Shown: positions 1 to 8,947 of the stretch, one piece after another
How the letters are laid out: the number at the start of each line of letters is the position of its first letter
Position numbering within the stretch: position 1 is the first letter of the stretch
Origin: Aureimonas fodinaquatilis
GTDB taxonomy: Bacteria > Pseudomonadota > Alphaproteobacteria > Rhizobiales > Rhizobiaceae
NCBI RefSeq assembly: GCF_008369445.1
Contig: NZ_VTWH01000001.1
Coordinates: 1,178,001 to 1,242,000, forward strand
Direction of reading: 5' to 3'
Length of the DNA: 64,000 nucleotides
Notes under the pieces: model-generated
Seen by the model: only the letters and a program-made list of their open reading frames with translations
Databases searched by the model: none
Told to the model about the DNA's origin: nothing
Translations under genes and position numbers: made by a program

Positions 1-673
1 GCAGCATCTCTGCCTGCCATTCGCTGCAGGTTGAAGTCGGGGCGGGCAATGGTCGCGCCTCACGCTGGTCTGCGGCATAGGGCGGCACCATATCTGGCGC
101 GATTGTGATTATGGCGGGCGGCGTCTGTGCAACTTGTTCAACTCTTTGAGCAGGCAGCCCGCGTACCAGCCCGCGCTCGCTGACTTGCTCGGCATTGGCG
201 AAAAACGGCAGGTTCAACGCAACGGCAAGGCGGCGGGCAAGGTCGCCGCCGTCAAGCGTTTCCGCAACAATGATATGGCGCGGCTCTAAGGTTCTGATGG
301 CCGCAATCAGGCTTTCAGCGCGGGCTTGCGGGTGTATGTCAGGCGGCAAGACGCAAACGCGGTCTGCCCCGGCGGCCCCCGCCCCGTCAACCGGCCTCTC
401 GGCAATCAGAACGACTCCGCCCGATTTGCCAGCGAGAGCGCGTGCCGCGCCCAGCACCTGCCGGTCAACCGGGTTCAGGTCGCTGATGCCTCTGTCTGCC
501 ACGGCAACCACCCAGAATTCCGGATTCTCAACAATGATTGCCAGTTGCTGCCGTTTTGCTGTTTCAACGGGTTGGAATCCAGCGGTCGATGTGCGGTCAA
601 AACGCGGGCGTGCGTCGCCGGCAACCCGCATAGCTTCCCGCGCCAGACGCGGGTCCCTGCGCGGGCGGCTCAT
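1..673 (-). CDS. etfA: Electron transfer flavoprotein alpha subunit (partial, 3' end outside window)
   Basis: The reading frame starts at an ATG overlapping the dgcB stop codon (ATGA) and stays open to the window edge, giving about 224 residues. The N-terminus carries an RRDPR segment. It is followed by an ETF-alpha-like domain I with alternating hydrophobic strands (AIIVEN, GGVVLIAE, RHIIVAE) and a GGDLARRLAVALNLP segment like the conserved domain-I helix of ETF alpha. The C-terminal FAD-binding domain would lie beyond base 1. ETFs accept electrons from flavoprotein demethylases and pass them to the quinone pool. In pseudomonads an ETF gene pair follows dgcAB, and the position here is the same. 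I infer that this subunit takes electrons from DgcAB. A beta subunit would be expected further left. Confidence 0.75.
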   Translation of the reverse strand, partial: MSRPRRDPRLAREAMRVAGDARPRFDRTSTAGFQPVETAKRQQLAIIVENPEFWVVAVADRGISDLNPVDRQVLGAARALAGKSGGVVLIAERPVDGAGAAGADRVCVLPPDIHPQARAESLIAAIRTLEPRHIIVAETLDGGDLARRLAVALNLPFFANAEQVSERGLVRGLPAQRVEQVAQTPPAIITIAPDMVPPYAADQREARPLPAPTSTCSEWQAEML

Positions 674-2499
674 GCTGCCACCGGCGTTTTCAGCGGTTGC
701 GTTTCCACCGCGCGCAAAACCAGTTCTGCAAGGTCCATGACATCGGGGCGCTCACCAACAACGCCTTCCAGCATGGCGGTGCATTGCGGGCAAGCCACGG
801 CCAGAAGGGTCGCACCCGTGGCTTTTGCCTCATTCATGCGAATATCGGGAATGCGCCTTTCGCCCGCAATGTCGCTCAGCGCTGCGCCACCGCCGCCGCC
901 GCAGCAACGCGACCGCATGGCATGTCGCGGCATTTCCCTGACGTCCAGCCCCAGCCGCGCCAGAAGTTGGCGCGGGGCAGCAACCTCGCCATTGTACCGG
1001 CCCAGATAGCATGGGTCATGGTAGGTTGCGGTTTGTGCGGGCAGGTTTTGCACCGTCATGCGCCCGTCTGCTGCCAGCTCTTCCAGAAACTGGCTGTGAT
1101 GGGTTACCTGATAAATGCCGCCCAGCGCTGGATATTCATTGCGCAAGACATGCAGAGCGTGCGGGTCGGCGGTGACAATACGGTTGAACTGATATTGCGC
1201 AAGAGTTGCAATATTGGCAGCTGCGAGGCGTTGAAAACCAGCCTCGTCACCCAGGCGACGGGCAATGTCGCCGCAATCGCGCTCCTGTGGCCCCAGCACT
1301 GCAAAATCGACCCTTGCATGCTGCAAAAGCCGCACCAGCGCACGCAATGTGCGGCCATAGCGCAGGTCGTATGCGCCTTCACCCAGCCACAACAGAACAT
1401 CTGCCCGGCCTTTGGTGGTCATCAGCGGCAGTTCCAGCCCGGCGGCAAAGTCCAGCCGCGAAGCCAGTGGCCGCCCTCCCGGTTCATCTGCCTGCCGCAG
1501 AGCGGCAAGCGCGGTTTCAGCTTTTGCCGGCAGCGCACCCAGTTCCATGGTTTGGAACCGGCGAAGATCCACCACCGCGTCCACATGCTCAATCATCATC
1601 GGGCATTCTTCAACGCAGGCGCGGCAGGTGGTGCAGGACCACAATGTGTCGGGATGAATGGCGGCATCCGTGCCGATGATCGGCGCATTCTCGTCATGCG
1701 CCATGGCGCGGGCCAGATCGGCGATGAGGTGCCGGGGGCTGAGCGGCTGGCCAGCGGCAAAGGCAGGACATGCGCTTTCGCACCGCCCGCATTGCACGCA
1801 TGCGTCAAAGGAAAGCAGCCGGTTCCAGCTGAAGTCCGCCGGGGTTTCAACCCCGAGCTTTTCCGCGTCAAGATTTGTTGGGAGCAGATTGCTGGCGAGA
1901 TGACCGGAAAAGCGCGTGGGCCGAGGATGTGCCGCCAGATGCAAAGCGCCAGCCAGAGCATGGCGCATCGGCCCATTGCCCGCCTGCCATGCCAGTGCAA
2001 GCCCGCCAATCGTGGCCATGGTCAGGCCCAGAACCTGCGGTGCTGGCGCAAGGGGCAGGGCGGCCATGGCGCCACCGGCAGAATAGAGGAACAGAAGCGC
2101 CGGCAGAAAGCGGAAAGCCCCGCCAGGAAGCCGCCGTGCAGGATGCAGCGCCCGGCGTGCCGCGGCGAGAAGGCTGCCCGCCAGCATAACCAGAAATGCG
2201 CCGCCGGTAAGCCATGCGTAAAGCGTGGAGTGCGCCAGAAACGGCAGGAAGCCACCCAGTGACAGAATGGATGCCGCAACCAGTCCGCCAGCCGCCAGCG
2301 CATGCATGCGGGCAGCACGTTGATCGCGCTGGACAATGGCATGCACATCCACCAGATAGCGCCGGGGCAAAGCCATCAGGCCGGATCGCCAGTTGACCGC
2401 AGACGCGCGGCCCTGTCGCCAAAGCGCAGCCCGCTCTCCCAATCGGAACAGTGCCAGCCCGACCATGGCGGCAACCAGTATGGCCAGCGGCAGGATCAT
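670..2499 (-). CDS. dgcB: DgcB-type membrane (Fe-S) oxidoreductase, dimethylglycine demethylation
   Basis: Predicted 609 aa. The start is chosen at the ATG preceded by GGAGG, 25 bases after the dgcA stop. The N-terminal ~185 residues hold several hydrophobic segments (near 1-20, 68-112, 130-170; DUF3483-like). Two 4Fe-4S ferredoxin motifs follow: Cys234/237/240/244 and Cys289/292/295/299, each CX2CX2CX3CP. The C-terminal half has the HDPCYLGR and CCGGGGG elements of the heterodisulfide-reductase CCG domain. This is the architecture of DgcB, the partner of DgcA in oxidative demethylation of dimethylglycine to sarcosine. The protein probably moves electrons between DgcA, the adjacent ETF and the membrane. 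It sits in the dgcA-dgcB-etfA block and overlaps etfA by ATGA. Confidence 0.88.
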   Translation of the reverse strand: MILPLAILVAAMVGLALFRLGERAALWRQGRASAVNWRSGLMALPRRYLVDVHAIVQRDQRAARMHALAAGGLVAASILSLGGFLPFLAHSTLYAWLTGGAFLVMLAGSLLAAARRALHPARRLPGGAFRFLPALLFLYSAGGAMAALPLAPAPQVLGLTMATIGGLALAWQAGNGPMRHALAGALHLAAHPRPTRFSGHLASNLLPTNLDAEKLGVETPADFSWNRLLSFDACVQCGRCESACPAFAAGQPLSPRHLIADLARAMAHDENAPIIGTDAAIHPDTLWSCTTCRACVEECPMMIEHVDAVVDLRRFQTMELGALPAKAETALAALRQADEPGGRPLASRLDFAAGLELPLMTTKGRADVLLWLGEGAYDLRYGRTLRALVRLLQHARVDFAVLGPQERDCGDIARRLGDEAGFQRLAAANIATLAQYQFNRIVTADPHALHVLRNEYPALGGIYQVTHHSQFLEELAADGRMTVQNLPAQTATYHDPCYLGRYNGEVAAPRQLLARLGLDVREMPRHAMRSRCCGGGGGAALSDIAGERRIPDIRMNEAKATGATLLAVACPQCTAMLEGVVGERPDVMDLAELVLRAVETQPLKTPVAA

Positions 2500-2524
2500 G
2501 CTGTTCCTCCGCGCTGCACCATGG

Positions 2525-4567
2525 TTACAAATCCTTGCACAGGCGCAATGCGTCAAAAATTGCCGCATGGATGTTGCGCCCTGCCACGGCATCTCCCAGC
2601 CGGTAGAGTGCATAGCCGCCAGCCTGGGGCAAAGGCTGCGGCTGACCCAGCAGCAAAGCATGCTGGTCTGTCTGGCCATGATTGGCCGACCGGTCTTTCA
2701 GCTCGAAATACAATGCATCCAGCGGCAGCGTGCCGTAGTCCACCACCACGCGGTCAACCACCCGCTCTTCCTCAACATCGGTGTATGTGTTGCGCAAGGC
2801 GGCAACCAGCCGGTTGCCTTCAGGATAGATTTCAACCAGCTCCATATTGGGCGACATGACAACGCCCAGCCGATACAGGTCTCGCAGGTGGATCGGCTGG
2901 TTTGTCGTGCCAATTTCCTCGCCTATCATCCGGTCATGAGTGGCAATTTCCACCAGGCAACCGGATTTGGCCATATGCTCGGCGGTTGAAGCCGCATTGT
3001 GCGTTCCCTGTTCGTCATAAAGCAGCACAGAGCCGGTGGGGGTTACCTTGCCGCTCAAAACATCCCATGTTGAAATGGCATGATCCTGAGCGCCCTTTGC
3101 ATGGCCAAGACCGGGCCTGCCGCCGGTGGCAATCACCACAATATCGGGCTGCTCCGACAACACCAGTTCCGTTGTTGCTTCCTGTCCCAGCCGCATGTCC
3201 ACGCCCAGTTTGACAACCTGCGCGTTCAGCCAGCGGGAAATGCCGGTCAATGCCTCCCGCCAGCCCGCCTTGGCCGCAATGGAAATCTGCCCGCCGGTGG
3301 CTTTCTGCTTTTCAAACAGCACAACCCTATGGCCCCGCAAGGCCAGAACCCGCGCCGCCTCCAGCCCGGCCGGACCACCGCCCACCACCACCGCCTTGCG
3401 TGCCACTGGCCCGGGAACAATCACATGTGGCATTGTTGCCTCGCGCCCGGTGGCGGCGTTCTGAATGCAAAGCGCATCGCCGCCGGTGTAAATTCGGTCT
3501 ATGCAATAGCCCGCACCAACGCACTGGCGAATGTCATCTTCGCGCCCGTCCTGCAGCTTGTTGACCAGATGCGGATCGGCAATATGCGCCCGTGTCATGG
3601 CCACCATATCAACATGGCCTTCTGCCACGGCCCGCGCGGCAGTGGCCAGATCGGTCACGCGTTGGGCGTGAAACACTGGCACGTCCACCTCGCGCTTGAT
3701 GGCGCTTGGCAGATACAGAAACGGCGCGACGGGAAAGCTCATATTCGGCAGCGAAACCGCATGGGCAATATGGTCGCGTGCCTGTCCGCCCATGATGTTG
3801 AGAAAATCCACCAGTCCGCGCCGCGAATATTCCGTGGCAATTGTCATCAGGTCGGTTTGCGAAAGTCCATCTGCCACCAGCTCGTCGCCCGACATGCGAA
3901 TGCCGATGATGTAGTCATCACCCGCAGCAGCGCGCATGGCCTCCAGCACCTCAATGCCGAACCGCATGCGGTTTTCAAGGCTGCCGCCATATTCATCCGC
4001 GCGCTCGTTGCTGGCCGGACTCCAGAACTGGTCCACCAGATGGCCGTGCGCCGCAGAAATTTCGCAGCCATCCAGCCCGCCAGCTCTGGCTCGTACGGCC
4101 GCATCGGCAAAATCCTTGACAACGCGGGCAATGTCTTCTTTTTCCATGGCCTTGGGCGTGGAGCGAGAGGCCGGCTCGCGCCGCACTGACGCCGAAATGG
4201 TGGGCAACCAGTTGTCCGTGTCTGAACGGGTGCGCCGGCCCATATGCGTCAGCTGGATCATCAGCTTGGCGCCATGGCTGTGAATGCGGTCTGAAAACTC
4301 CTGAAAAAACGGTACGACGCTGTCATCCGCCACGGATATCTGCGCCCACGGTGTGGCCGGACTGTCCAACGCCACCGACGATGAACCGCCAAACATGGTC
4401 AGTCCGATGCCGCCACGGGCTTTTTCTTCATGATAGAGCTGATAACGCTCTTGCGGCTTGCCATCCTTGCCGTAGCCGGGCGCATGGCTGGTGGACATGA
4501 TGCGGTTGCGGATGGTCAGACCCTTGATGGTCAATGGCCGCAACAGGGATTGTGCATTGGCAATCAT
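2525..4567 (-). CDS. dgcA: Dimethylglycine demethylase subunit DgcA (FMN/Fe-S/FAD oxidoreductase)
   Basis: 680 aa, of the trimethylamine-dehydrogenase / old-yellow-enzyme type. Residues 1-345 form an FMN TIM barrel, with AAHGHL near 172-177 and the GGSLENR segment near 194. Next come an Fe-S cluster region at 349-367 and a C-terminal nucleotide-binding domain with a VVGGGPAGLEAA fold from about 393. In trimethylamine dehydrogenase the cluster uses CX2CX2CX12C. Here the second cysteine is Ala352 and only Cys349, Cys355 and Cys367 remain. The likely reaction is N-demethylation of dimethylglycine to sarcosine, given gbcAB upstream, dgcB downstream and soxBDAG in the same region. A homologous role in proline-betaine (stachydrine) demethylation cannot be excluded. 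The start overlaps the regulator stop (ATGA). Confidence 0.85.
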   Translation of the reverse strand: MIANAQSLLRPLTIKGLTIRNRIMSTSHAPGYGKDGKPQERYQLYHEEKARGGIGLTMFGGSSSVALDSPATPWAQISVADDSVVPFFQEFSDRIHSHGAKLMIQLTHMGRRTRSDTDNWLPTISASVRREPASRSTPKAMEKEDIARVVKDFADAAVRARAGGLDGCEISAAHGHLVDQFWSPASNERADEYGGSLENRMRFGIEVLEAMRAAAGDDYIIGIRMSGDELVADGLSQTDLMTIATEYSRRGLVDFLNIMGGQARDHIAHAVSLPNMSFPVAPFLYLPSAIKREVDVPVFHAQRVTDLATAARAVAEGHVDMVAMTRAHIADPHLVNKLQDGREDDIRQCVGAGYCIDRIYTGGDALCIQNAATGREATMPHVIVPGPVARKAVVVGGGPAGLEAARVLALRGHRVVLFEKQKATGGQISIAAKAGWREALTGISRWLNAQVVKLGVDMRLGQEATTELVLSEQPDIVVIATGGRPGLGHAKGAQDHAISTWDVLSGKVTPTGSVLLYDEQGTHNAASTAEHMAKSGCLVEIATHDRMIGEEIGTTNQPIHLRDLYRLGVVMSPNMELVEIYPEGNRLVAALRNTYTDVEEERVVDRVVVDYGTLPLDALYFELKDRSANHGQTDQHALLLGQPQPLPQAGGYALYRLGDAVAGRNIHAAIFDALRLCKDL

Positions 4568-5562
4568 GACACACCCTCAAGCGCTTCTGACGGCCTGTAG
4601 TCATGTGGCTGGCGTTCGGCGCGCGGCGCATAGCCGTAATGGCGGCGATAGGAAGAGGAAAAATGCGCTGAGGATACAAAGCCACAAGCCATGCCAACGG
4701 CAGTGACCTTCATGCTGGATTGCCGCAGCAGCAGCCGGGCATGCGCCAGCCTCAGGGCCATGTAGTATTCCGCCGGGCTGACGCGCGCATGCTGCTGGAA
4801 CAGCCGCTCAAGCTGGCGCGAAGAGAGGCCCACTCTCTGAGCTATGGCCGTTATGGCCAGCGGTGCATTCAGAGTGCGTTTCATCAGGCGCGCCGCTTCC
4901 TGCAATGCCGGGTGCAGGCGTTCCTGCCCCTTGGCAAACGGGCGTTGCGACTCCGCACCGCCCCGCAGACGTTCCAATATGAACTGCTCGCTGATACCGC
5001 GTGTCACCTCGCTGCCAAGTCGCGCTTCTATCAGCCGCGCCATCAGATAGGTTGGCGCATTGCCACCGGTGCAGGTCAGCCGGTCGCGATCGACAACGAA
5101 AATATCGTCAACAAAGCTGATATCGGGAAATTCTTCAGATATTGCCGGCAGGCTTTCCCAGTGGATGGCGCACCGATAACCATCCAGCAGACCTGCCTGC
5201 GCCAGTGCATAGGAACCGGTGCAGAGTGAGCCTAGCGCTATGTCGCGGCGGGCAAGGCGGCGCAGCTCTTCCAGAAGCCGCAGCCCGGTTGCCTGCCGGA
5301 TACTGACGCCGCCGCAGACGAAAACAACGTCTGGCCGCTCCATATCCGCAAGGGCGTGAGTTTCACCCATCCACAACCCGTTGGATGCAACGGCCGGTTC
5401 GCCGGACAGAGTGACAACCTGCCATTGATAAATTGCGCGGTCGGCAATGTAATTGGCCATGCGGCAGGCTTCAATTGCTGCTGTGGCGGCAATCATCGAG
5501 TAATTCGGCATGGTCAGAAAGCCGAAACGCACCATGGCAGAAAGGTCGGTTTTGGCTGTCAT
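4564..5562 (-). CDS. gbdR: GbdR-like AraC-family regulator with DJ-1/PfpI domain (GlxA family)
   Basis: 332 aa. Residues 12-195 form a DJ-1/PfpI amidotransferase-like sensing domain, including VFVCGG and the nucleophile-elbow-like GSLCTGSYALAQAG. Residues ~230-315 hold two AraC-type helix-turn-helix motifs (ITAIAQRVGLSSRQLERLF, and a second around GMACGFVSSAHFSSSYRR). GbdR activates gbcA, gbcB, dgcA and sox genes in response to betaine or dimethylglycine in Pseudomonas, and the operon position (gbcA-gbcB-this gene-dgcA-dgcB-etfA) supports the same role. The gbcB stop lies 4 bases upstream and the end overlaps dgcA by ATGA, so it would be co-transcribed with the genes it probably controls. In pseudomonads gbdR is separate, so the arrangement itself is informative. 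Confidence 0.8.
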   Translation of the reverse strand: MTAKTDLSAMVRFGFLTMPNYSMIAATAAIEACRMANYIADRAIYQWQVVTLSGEPAVASNGLWMGETHALADMERPDVVFVCGGVSIRQATGLRLLEELRRLARRDIALGSLCTGSYALAQAGLLDGYRCAIHWESLPAISEEFPDISFVDDIFVVDRDRLTCTGGNAPTYLMARLIEARLGSEVTRGISEQFILERLRGGAESQRPFAKGQERLHPALQEAARLMKRTLNAPLAITAIAQRVGLSSRQLERLFQQHARVSPAEYYMALRLAHARLLLRQSSMKVTAVGMACGFVSSAHFSSSYRRHYGYAPRAERQPHDYRPSEALEGVS

Positions 5563-5566
5563 GACA

Positions 5567-6667
5567 TCACCTGTCTATAACAACGTCTGATCGCGGCCGT
5601 GAACAGCAGATCAGGATCATTCCCTGATCAACCTCGCGTTGCCTTATGCCACCCTGATGGGACATTTCAACATCACCGGAAACCTTGCGGGATTTGCAGG
5701 TGCCGCACAGCCCTTTCGTGCAGGAAGAGGGCAGGCGAATGCCCGCGCGGCGGGCGGCGTCCAGAATGGTGATGTTTTCCGGGCAGTCCACAACGCGCCG
5801 GGTTTTGGCAAACTCGATCCGGTAGGTGGTGATATCGGTGGAAAGCTCGTCCGCTGCCTCTTCCACTGCTTCCTGTTCGGCAGGCGAAAGATCCTCAAAC
5901 CGGAAGCTTTCCTGAAAATAGCGGCTCATATCAAATCCGGCTGCAGCCAGTACCGCATGCACCGCCGCCATAAACGGCGCGGGCCCACAGACAAACACCA
6001 CCCTGTCCATGAAATCCGGCGCAAGAGCTGTTAAGGCGCCATGTGTCAGGCGTCCGCGCAAACCAGACCAGGCCTCATGCGGGCTGTCACCCTCGCAGAT
6101 ATAGCCGACGCGTATGGAGCGGTTGCGCCGGGCCATGAAATCCAGTTCATCGCGAAAAATCAGATCGGCCGGAGAGCGCGCCGCATGCACAAACAGCGTG
6201 TCGCGTATTTCTGCCAGATCAAATGCACTGCGCGTCATCGACATCATCGGCGTAATGCCGCTGCCACCTGAAATCAGCAGATATTTCGGCTGGGTTGGTT
6301 TCACCGTCCAGCTGAAATCTCCCATTGGCCCGGTGGCTCGCAGCATCATGCCGGGGCGAAACTGGTCGTGCAGCCAGTTGGAAACCGGGCCGCCTGCCAC
6401 CCGCTTGACCGTGATGGAAACCGTGTCAGGTCGTGTCGGGGTTGAAGAAATCGTGTAGCAGCGGTAGATGGTTTCACCGGATATTTCGAACTCGAACGTC
6501 AGAAACTGTCCCGGTTGATAGGTGAAATGCCGTCCTTTGCGCGGGGCAAAAACAAAGGTTTTCACATCGGGCGTCTCTTCACGCACCGCCCTGCAGATCA
6601 GCACGTCATCTTCGTTCGGGTTCCACTCGTAAAAACCCGTGGGCGAAGAAGCTGGTTGTGGGTCCAT
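5567..6667 (-). CDS. gbcB: Glycine betaine demethylase reductase component GbcB
   Basis: 366 aa from the ATG preceded by AGGG, 19 bases after gbcA. An in-frame ATG 96 bases upstream lies inside gbcA and is less likely. Residues ~20-130 form an FAD-binding ferredoxin-reductase barrel (the RCYTISSTP motif binds flavin). Residues ~130-240 form an NAD(P) domain (LLISGGSGITPM, FVCGPAPFM). The C-terminal plant-type 2Fe-2S ferredoxin carries CTKGLCGTC with a fourth Cys in ILICCSRP. It passes electrons from NAD(P)H to the Rieske oxygenase GbcA. Reductases for carnitine or stachydrine oxygenases have the same domains, so the substrate is assigned from the neighbours. Confidence 0.87.
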   Translation of the reverse strand: MDPQPASSPTGFYEWNPNEDDVLICRAVREETPDVKTFVFAPRKGRHFTYQPGQFLTFEFEISGETIYRCYTISSTPTRPDTVSITVKRVAGGPVSNWLHDQFRPGMMLRATGPMGDFSWTVKPTQPKYLLISGGSGITPMMSMTRSAFDLAEIRDTLFVHAARSPADLIFRDELDFMARRNRSIRVGYICEGDSPHEAWSGLRGRLTHGALTALAPDFMDRVVFVCGPAPFMAAVHAVLAAAGFDMSRYFQESFRFEDLSPAEQEAVEEAADELSTDITTYRIEFAKTRRVVDCPENITILDAARRAGIRLPSSCTKGLCGTCKSRKVSGDVEMSHQGGIRQREVDQGMILICCSRPRSDVVIDR

Positions 6668-6686
6668 TGCGCTCACCCTTGACCTT

Positions 6687-7967
6687 TCAGGCTTTGGCCG
6701 TGACGCGCGTTGGCCCGTGCCAGGCGAGCATGCGTTTGATGTACCAGTTGCAAAATTTATCAACCAGCATTTCGGTGTGCGGAGAGTAGGGGCCGGGCTG
6801 GTAAGCGGGCGATGTCGCGCCTTTCTGGCAATAGCCCACCAGATCGGAATCCTGCTGGTTGGTGGCCATCCACACGCCGATCAGATTTTCCAGATCGTAA
6901 TCCACACCCTCGACGGCGTCCTTGTGCACCAGCCATTTCGTGCGCAGCAGCGAGTGGTTGGCATCCAGCGGAATGACCGAAAATGTGACCACATGGTCGC
7001 CCATGAAATGGTGCCAGCTATTGGGCTGGGTCCAGAAGTGCAGGGCGCCCATCTTGTCGCTGGGCAGGCTGCCCAGCCGCTTTTTGCTGGCGGCCCTGGT
7101 GTCAAGCGTGTGGCTTTCTCCCGCGCCATCCAGCGGCAATCTTTCCGCGCGATAGCCGGTAACCATATCGTCCAGATGTTCCTGGCAGCGCGAGGGAATG
7201 CCCATACGCTCCCAGTCGGTGTGCTCAGCGGTGACCAGGCAGGCATAGCGCTCCGCCTGCTCCCGTTCCAGATCGTCCAGCTCTTCAGGCGCAAAGCCAA
7301 AGCCATAGGCAAACAGCGGCACGGTCAATTCCGGGTGGTTGGCCCCGCAATGGTAGCATTCGCGGTTGTTTTCCATGGTCAGCTTCCAATTGCCCGGCTC
7401 TATCAGGTCATGCTGATAGGCAATTTTCGTCTCGCGAATATTGTGCGGGGCAATGTAAGGCGCCATCACCGCTGCCATGCCGTCAAAGTCTTCCGGCGGC
7501 TCTTCGGCCAGACAGATGAACAGCAATCCTTCCAGCGAGCGGATGTGAACTGATTTCAGCCCATGGCACGAACGGTCGAAATTTTCGCCCATATGCTCGG
7601 CGTGGATCAGATCGCCTTCCAGATTGTAAGTCCATGAATGGTAGCGGCAGACCAGATTGCCCACTGTGGTCTTTTCTTCCAGCACCAGCCTTGCGCCACG
7701 GTGCCGGCAGACATTGTGGTAGGCGCGCACACCCATATCGTCGTCGCGCACAATCAGAATGGAGTTGCGGCCAATGTCCACCGTCACGACATCGCCGGGT
7801 TCGGGCACGTCGGGTTCAACGCCGACGTAAATCCAGTGCTGCTCGAAAATTGCCTCCATGTCGGCGGCAAAAATTTCCGGACTGGTATAAAACGGCGCTT
7901 CCAGCGTGTAGCCCGGAATGCGGCGTGCCAACAGTGATGCCAGAGAAGATTCAGAGCGGTCCAGCAT
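6687..7967 (-). CDS. gbcA: Glycine betaine demethylase, Rieske oxygenase component GbcA
   Basis: 426 aa. The N-terminal Rieske 2Fe-2S domain has Cys87-x-His89 and Cys107-x2-His110. The C-terminal catalytic domain holds the mononuclear-iron region NNRECYHCGANHPEL, with the usual histidines. Family members oxidatively demethylate quaternary amines using O2. With gbcB, dgcAB and soxBDAG nearby, the substrate is most likely glycine betaine, giving dimethylglycine and formaldehyde. Stachydrine demethylases are close relatives and are the main alternative. It is the first gene of a six-gene run (gbcA-gbcB-gbdR-dgcA-dgcB-etfA) with very short or overlapping junctions. Its upstream region carries a copy of the window's dispersed repeat. 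Confidence 0.87.
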   Translation of the reverse strand: MLDRSESSLASLLARRIPGYTLEAPFYTSPEIFAADMEAIFEQHWIYVGVEPDVPEPGDVVTVDIGRNSILIVRDDDMGVRAYHNVCRHRGARLVLEEKTTVGNLVCRYHSWTYNLEGDLIHAEHMGENFDRSCHGLKSVHIRSLEGLLFICLAEEPPEDFDGMAAVMAPYIAPHNIRETKIAYQHDLIEPGNWKLTMENNRECYHCGANHPELTVPLFAYGFGFAPEELDDLEREQAERYACLVTAEHTDWERMGIPSRCQEHLDDMVTGYRAERLPLDGAGESHTLDTRAASKKRLGSLPSDKMGALHFWTQPNSWHHFMGDHVVTFSVIPLDANHSLLRTKWLVHKDAVEGVDYDLENLIGVWMATNQQDSDLVGYCQKGATSPAYQPGPYSPHTEMLVDKFCNWYIKRMLAWHGPTRVTAKA

Positions 7968-8000
7968 GGGCGTTATCTCCGCAAAGCCCGTACATTTTAA

Positions 8001-8099
8001 AGCGCTTCAGCTGATTGAAAGTTCATCTGAAAGGCTGTCAATCTGTGTCGTGTCGCATTGTTCAGCCGTCGAAACGACCCTGTCTCAACAAGAAATGCT
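8001..8099 (+). repeat. Two-hairpin dispersed repeat, copy 1 (A then B)
   Basis: Between gbcA (start 7967) and nikE (end 8180) lies a 99-bp element. Hairpin A begins AGCGCTTCAGCTGATTGAA. Hairpin B runs from GCATTGTTCAGCC (8054) to AAGAAATGC (8099), with the imperfect inner arms GTCGAAACGAC and GTCTCAAC. The same A-B order occurs at 25859-26052 and 34409-34508. No gene is visible in 7968-8179. The interval must also contain the gbcA promoter, and hairpin B could end nikE transcripts. Confidence 0.7.
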
Positions 8100-8179
8100 C
8101 GCAGCCAGTCTGGAGCTATTCTTATTGTGATACTTTACTACAAGCGACGAAATCTGGCGCTTTCGCGACACGCCTCAAT

Positions 8180-8947
8180 TTAGGCTGGCAGCGGCGGCAA
8201 CACCGCATCCTGCAAAGCGCGGCCCTCTGCAGATTTCAGGTGCAGAGATGGGCCGGTGGGGGCTTCTTCCACGACAGCACCATTATGCAGCACAACAAGT
8301 CGTTGGCAGAAGCGGTTAACCAGCCTCAGATCATGGGTTATCAGCAGGAAGGAGACGCCAAGGCCTTTCTGAAAATGACCAAACAATTCAAATATCTGGA
8401 GCTGGTGCTTCAGATCAAGGTTGGAGGTGGCCTCATCCAGTATGATCAGGCGCGGTTGCGGAGCCAGAGCGCGGGCTATGCAGACCCGCTGCAACTGCCC
8501 ACCGCTCAATTGATGCGGTAGCTTTTCGGCGTCGCAAGCATCCAGTCCCACACCATGCAACAGCTCATCCACCCGCGACATCTGGTCCTTGTGCGGCATG
8601 GCGCACAAATGCCGCAGAGGCTCGCTGATGATGTCCTTGACCAAGTGACGCGGGTTAACCGCGCTTTGAGGATCCTGAAACACCATTTGCACGGCTTGGC
8701 GAAACTGGCGCCAATCCGGCTTGCTGAAGTGCGACAGCGACTTGCCGTTAAACAGAACGCTTCCTGCGACTGGCTTTTCGAGCCCGCTGAGCAGACGCGC
8801 CATAGTGCTTTTGCCACTGCCGCTGCGGCCCAGCAGCGCCACGGATTCCCCGCTGGCAATGGTCAGGCTGGCGGCGTCAAGCACTGGCTTGCCTGTGTGG
8901 TATGCTTTGCGGAGCTGGTCGGCGGCAAGAACGTTCAAAATGCGCAC
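8180..8947 (-). CDS. nikE: Nickel ABC transporter ATPase NikE
   Basis: 255 aa ABC ATPase. Walker A is GRSGSGKST (about 41-49), the Q-loop lies in FQDPQSAVNP, the signature is LSGGQLQRV, Walker B is LIILDEATS and the switch histidine is in ITHDLR. It belongs to the OppF/NikE group of the nickel/peptide family. It overlaps the end of nikD by 13 bases and is the last gene of nikABCDE. With NikD it powers Ni(II) or Ni-chelate import through NikBC. The assignment to nickel rather than peptides rests on the strong resemblance of the substrate-binding protein encoded first in this operon to NikA. Confidence 0.85.
   Translation of the reverse strand: MRILNVLAADQLRKAYHTGKPVLDAASLTIASGESVALLGRSGSGKSTMARLLSGLEKPVAGSVLFNGKSLSHFSKPDWRQFRQAVQMVFQDPQSAVNPRHLVKDIISEPLRHLCAMPHKDQMSRVDELLHGVGLDACDAEKLPHQLSGGQLQRVCIARALAPQPRLIILDEATSNLDLKHQLQIFELFGHFQKGLGVSFLLITHDLRLVNRFCQRLVVLHNGAVVEEAPTGPSLHLKSAEGRALQDAVLPPLPA

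Noticed and set aside
695-2260. Long plus-strand open frames opposite dgcB
   Set aside because: They are opposite-strand shadows of a GC-rich gene with clear Fe-S motifs, and their translations show no domain or sensible composition.
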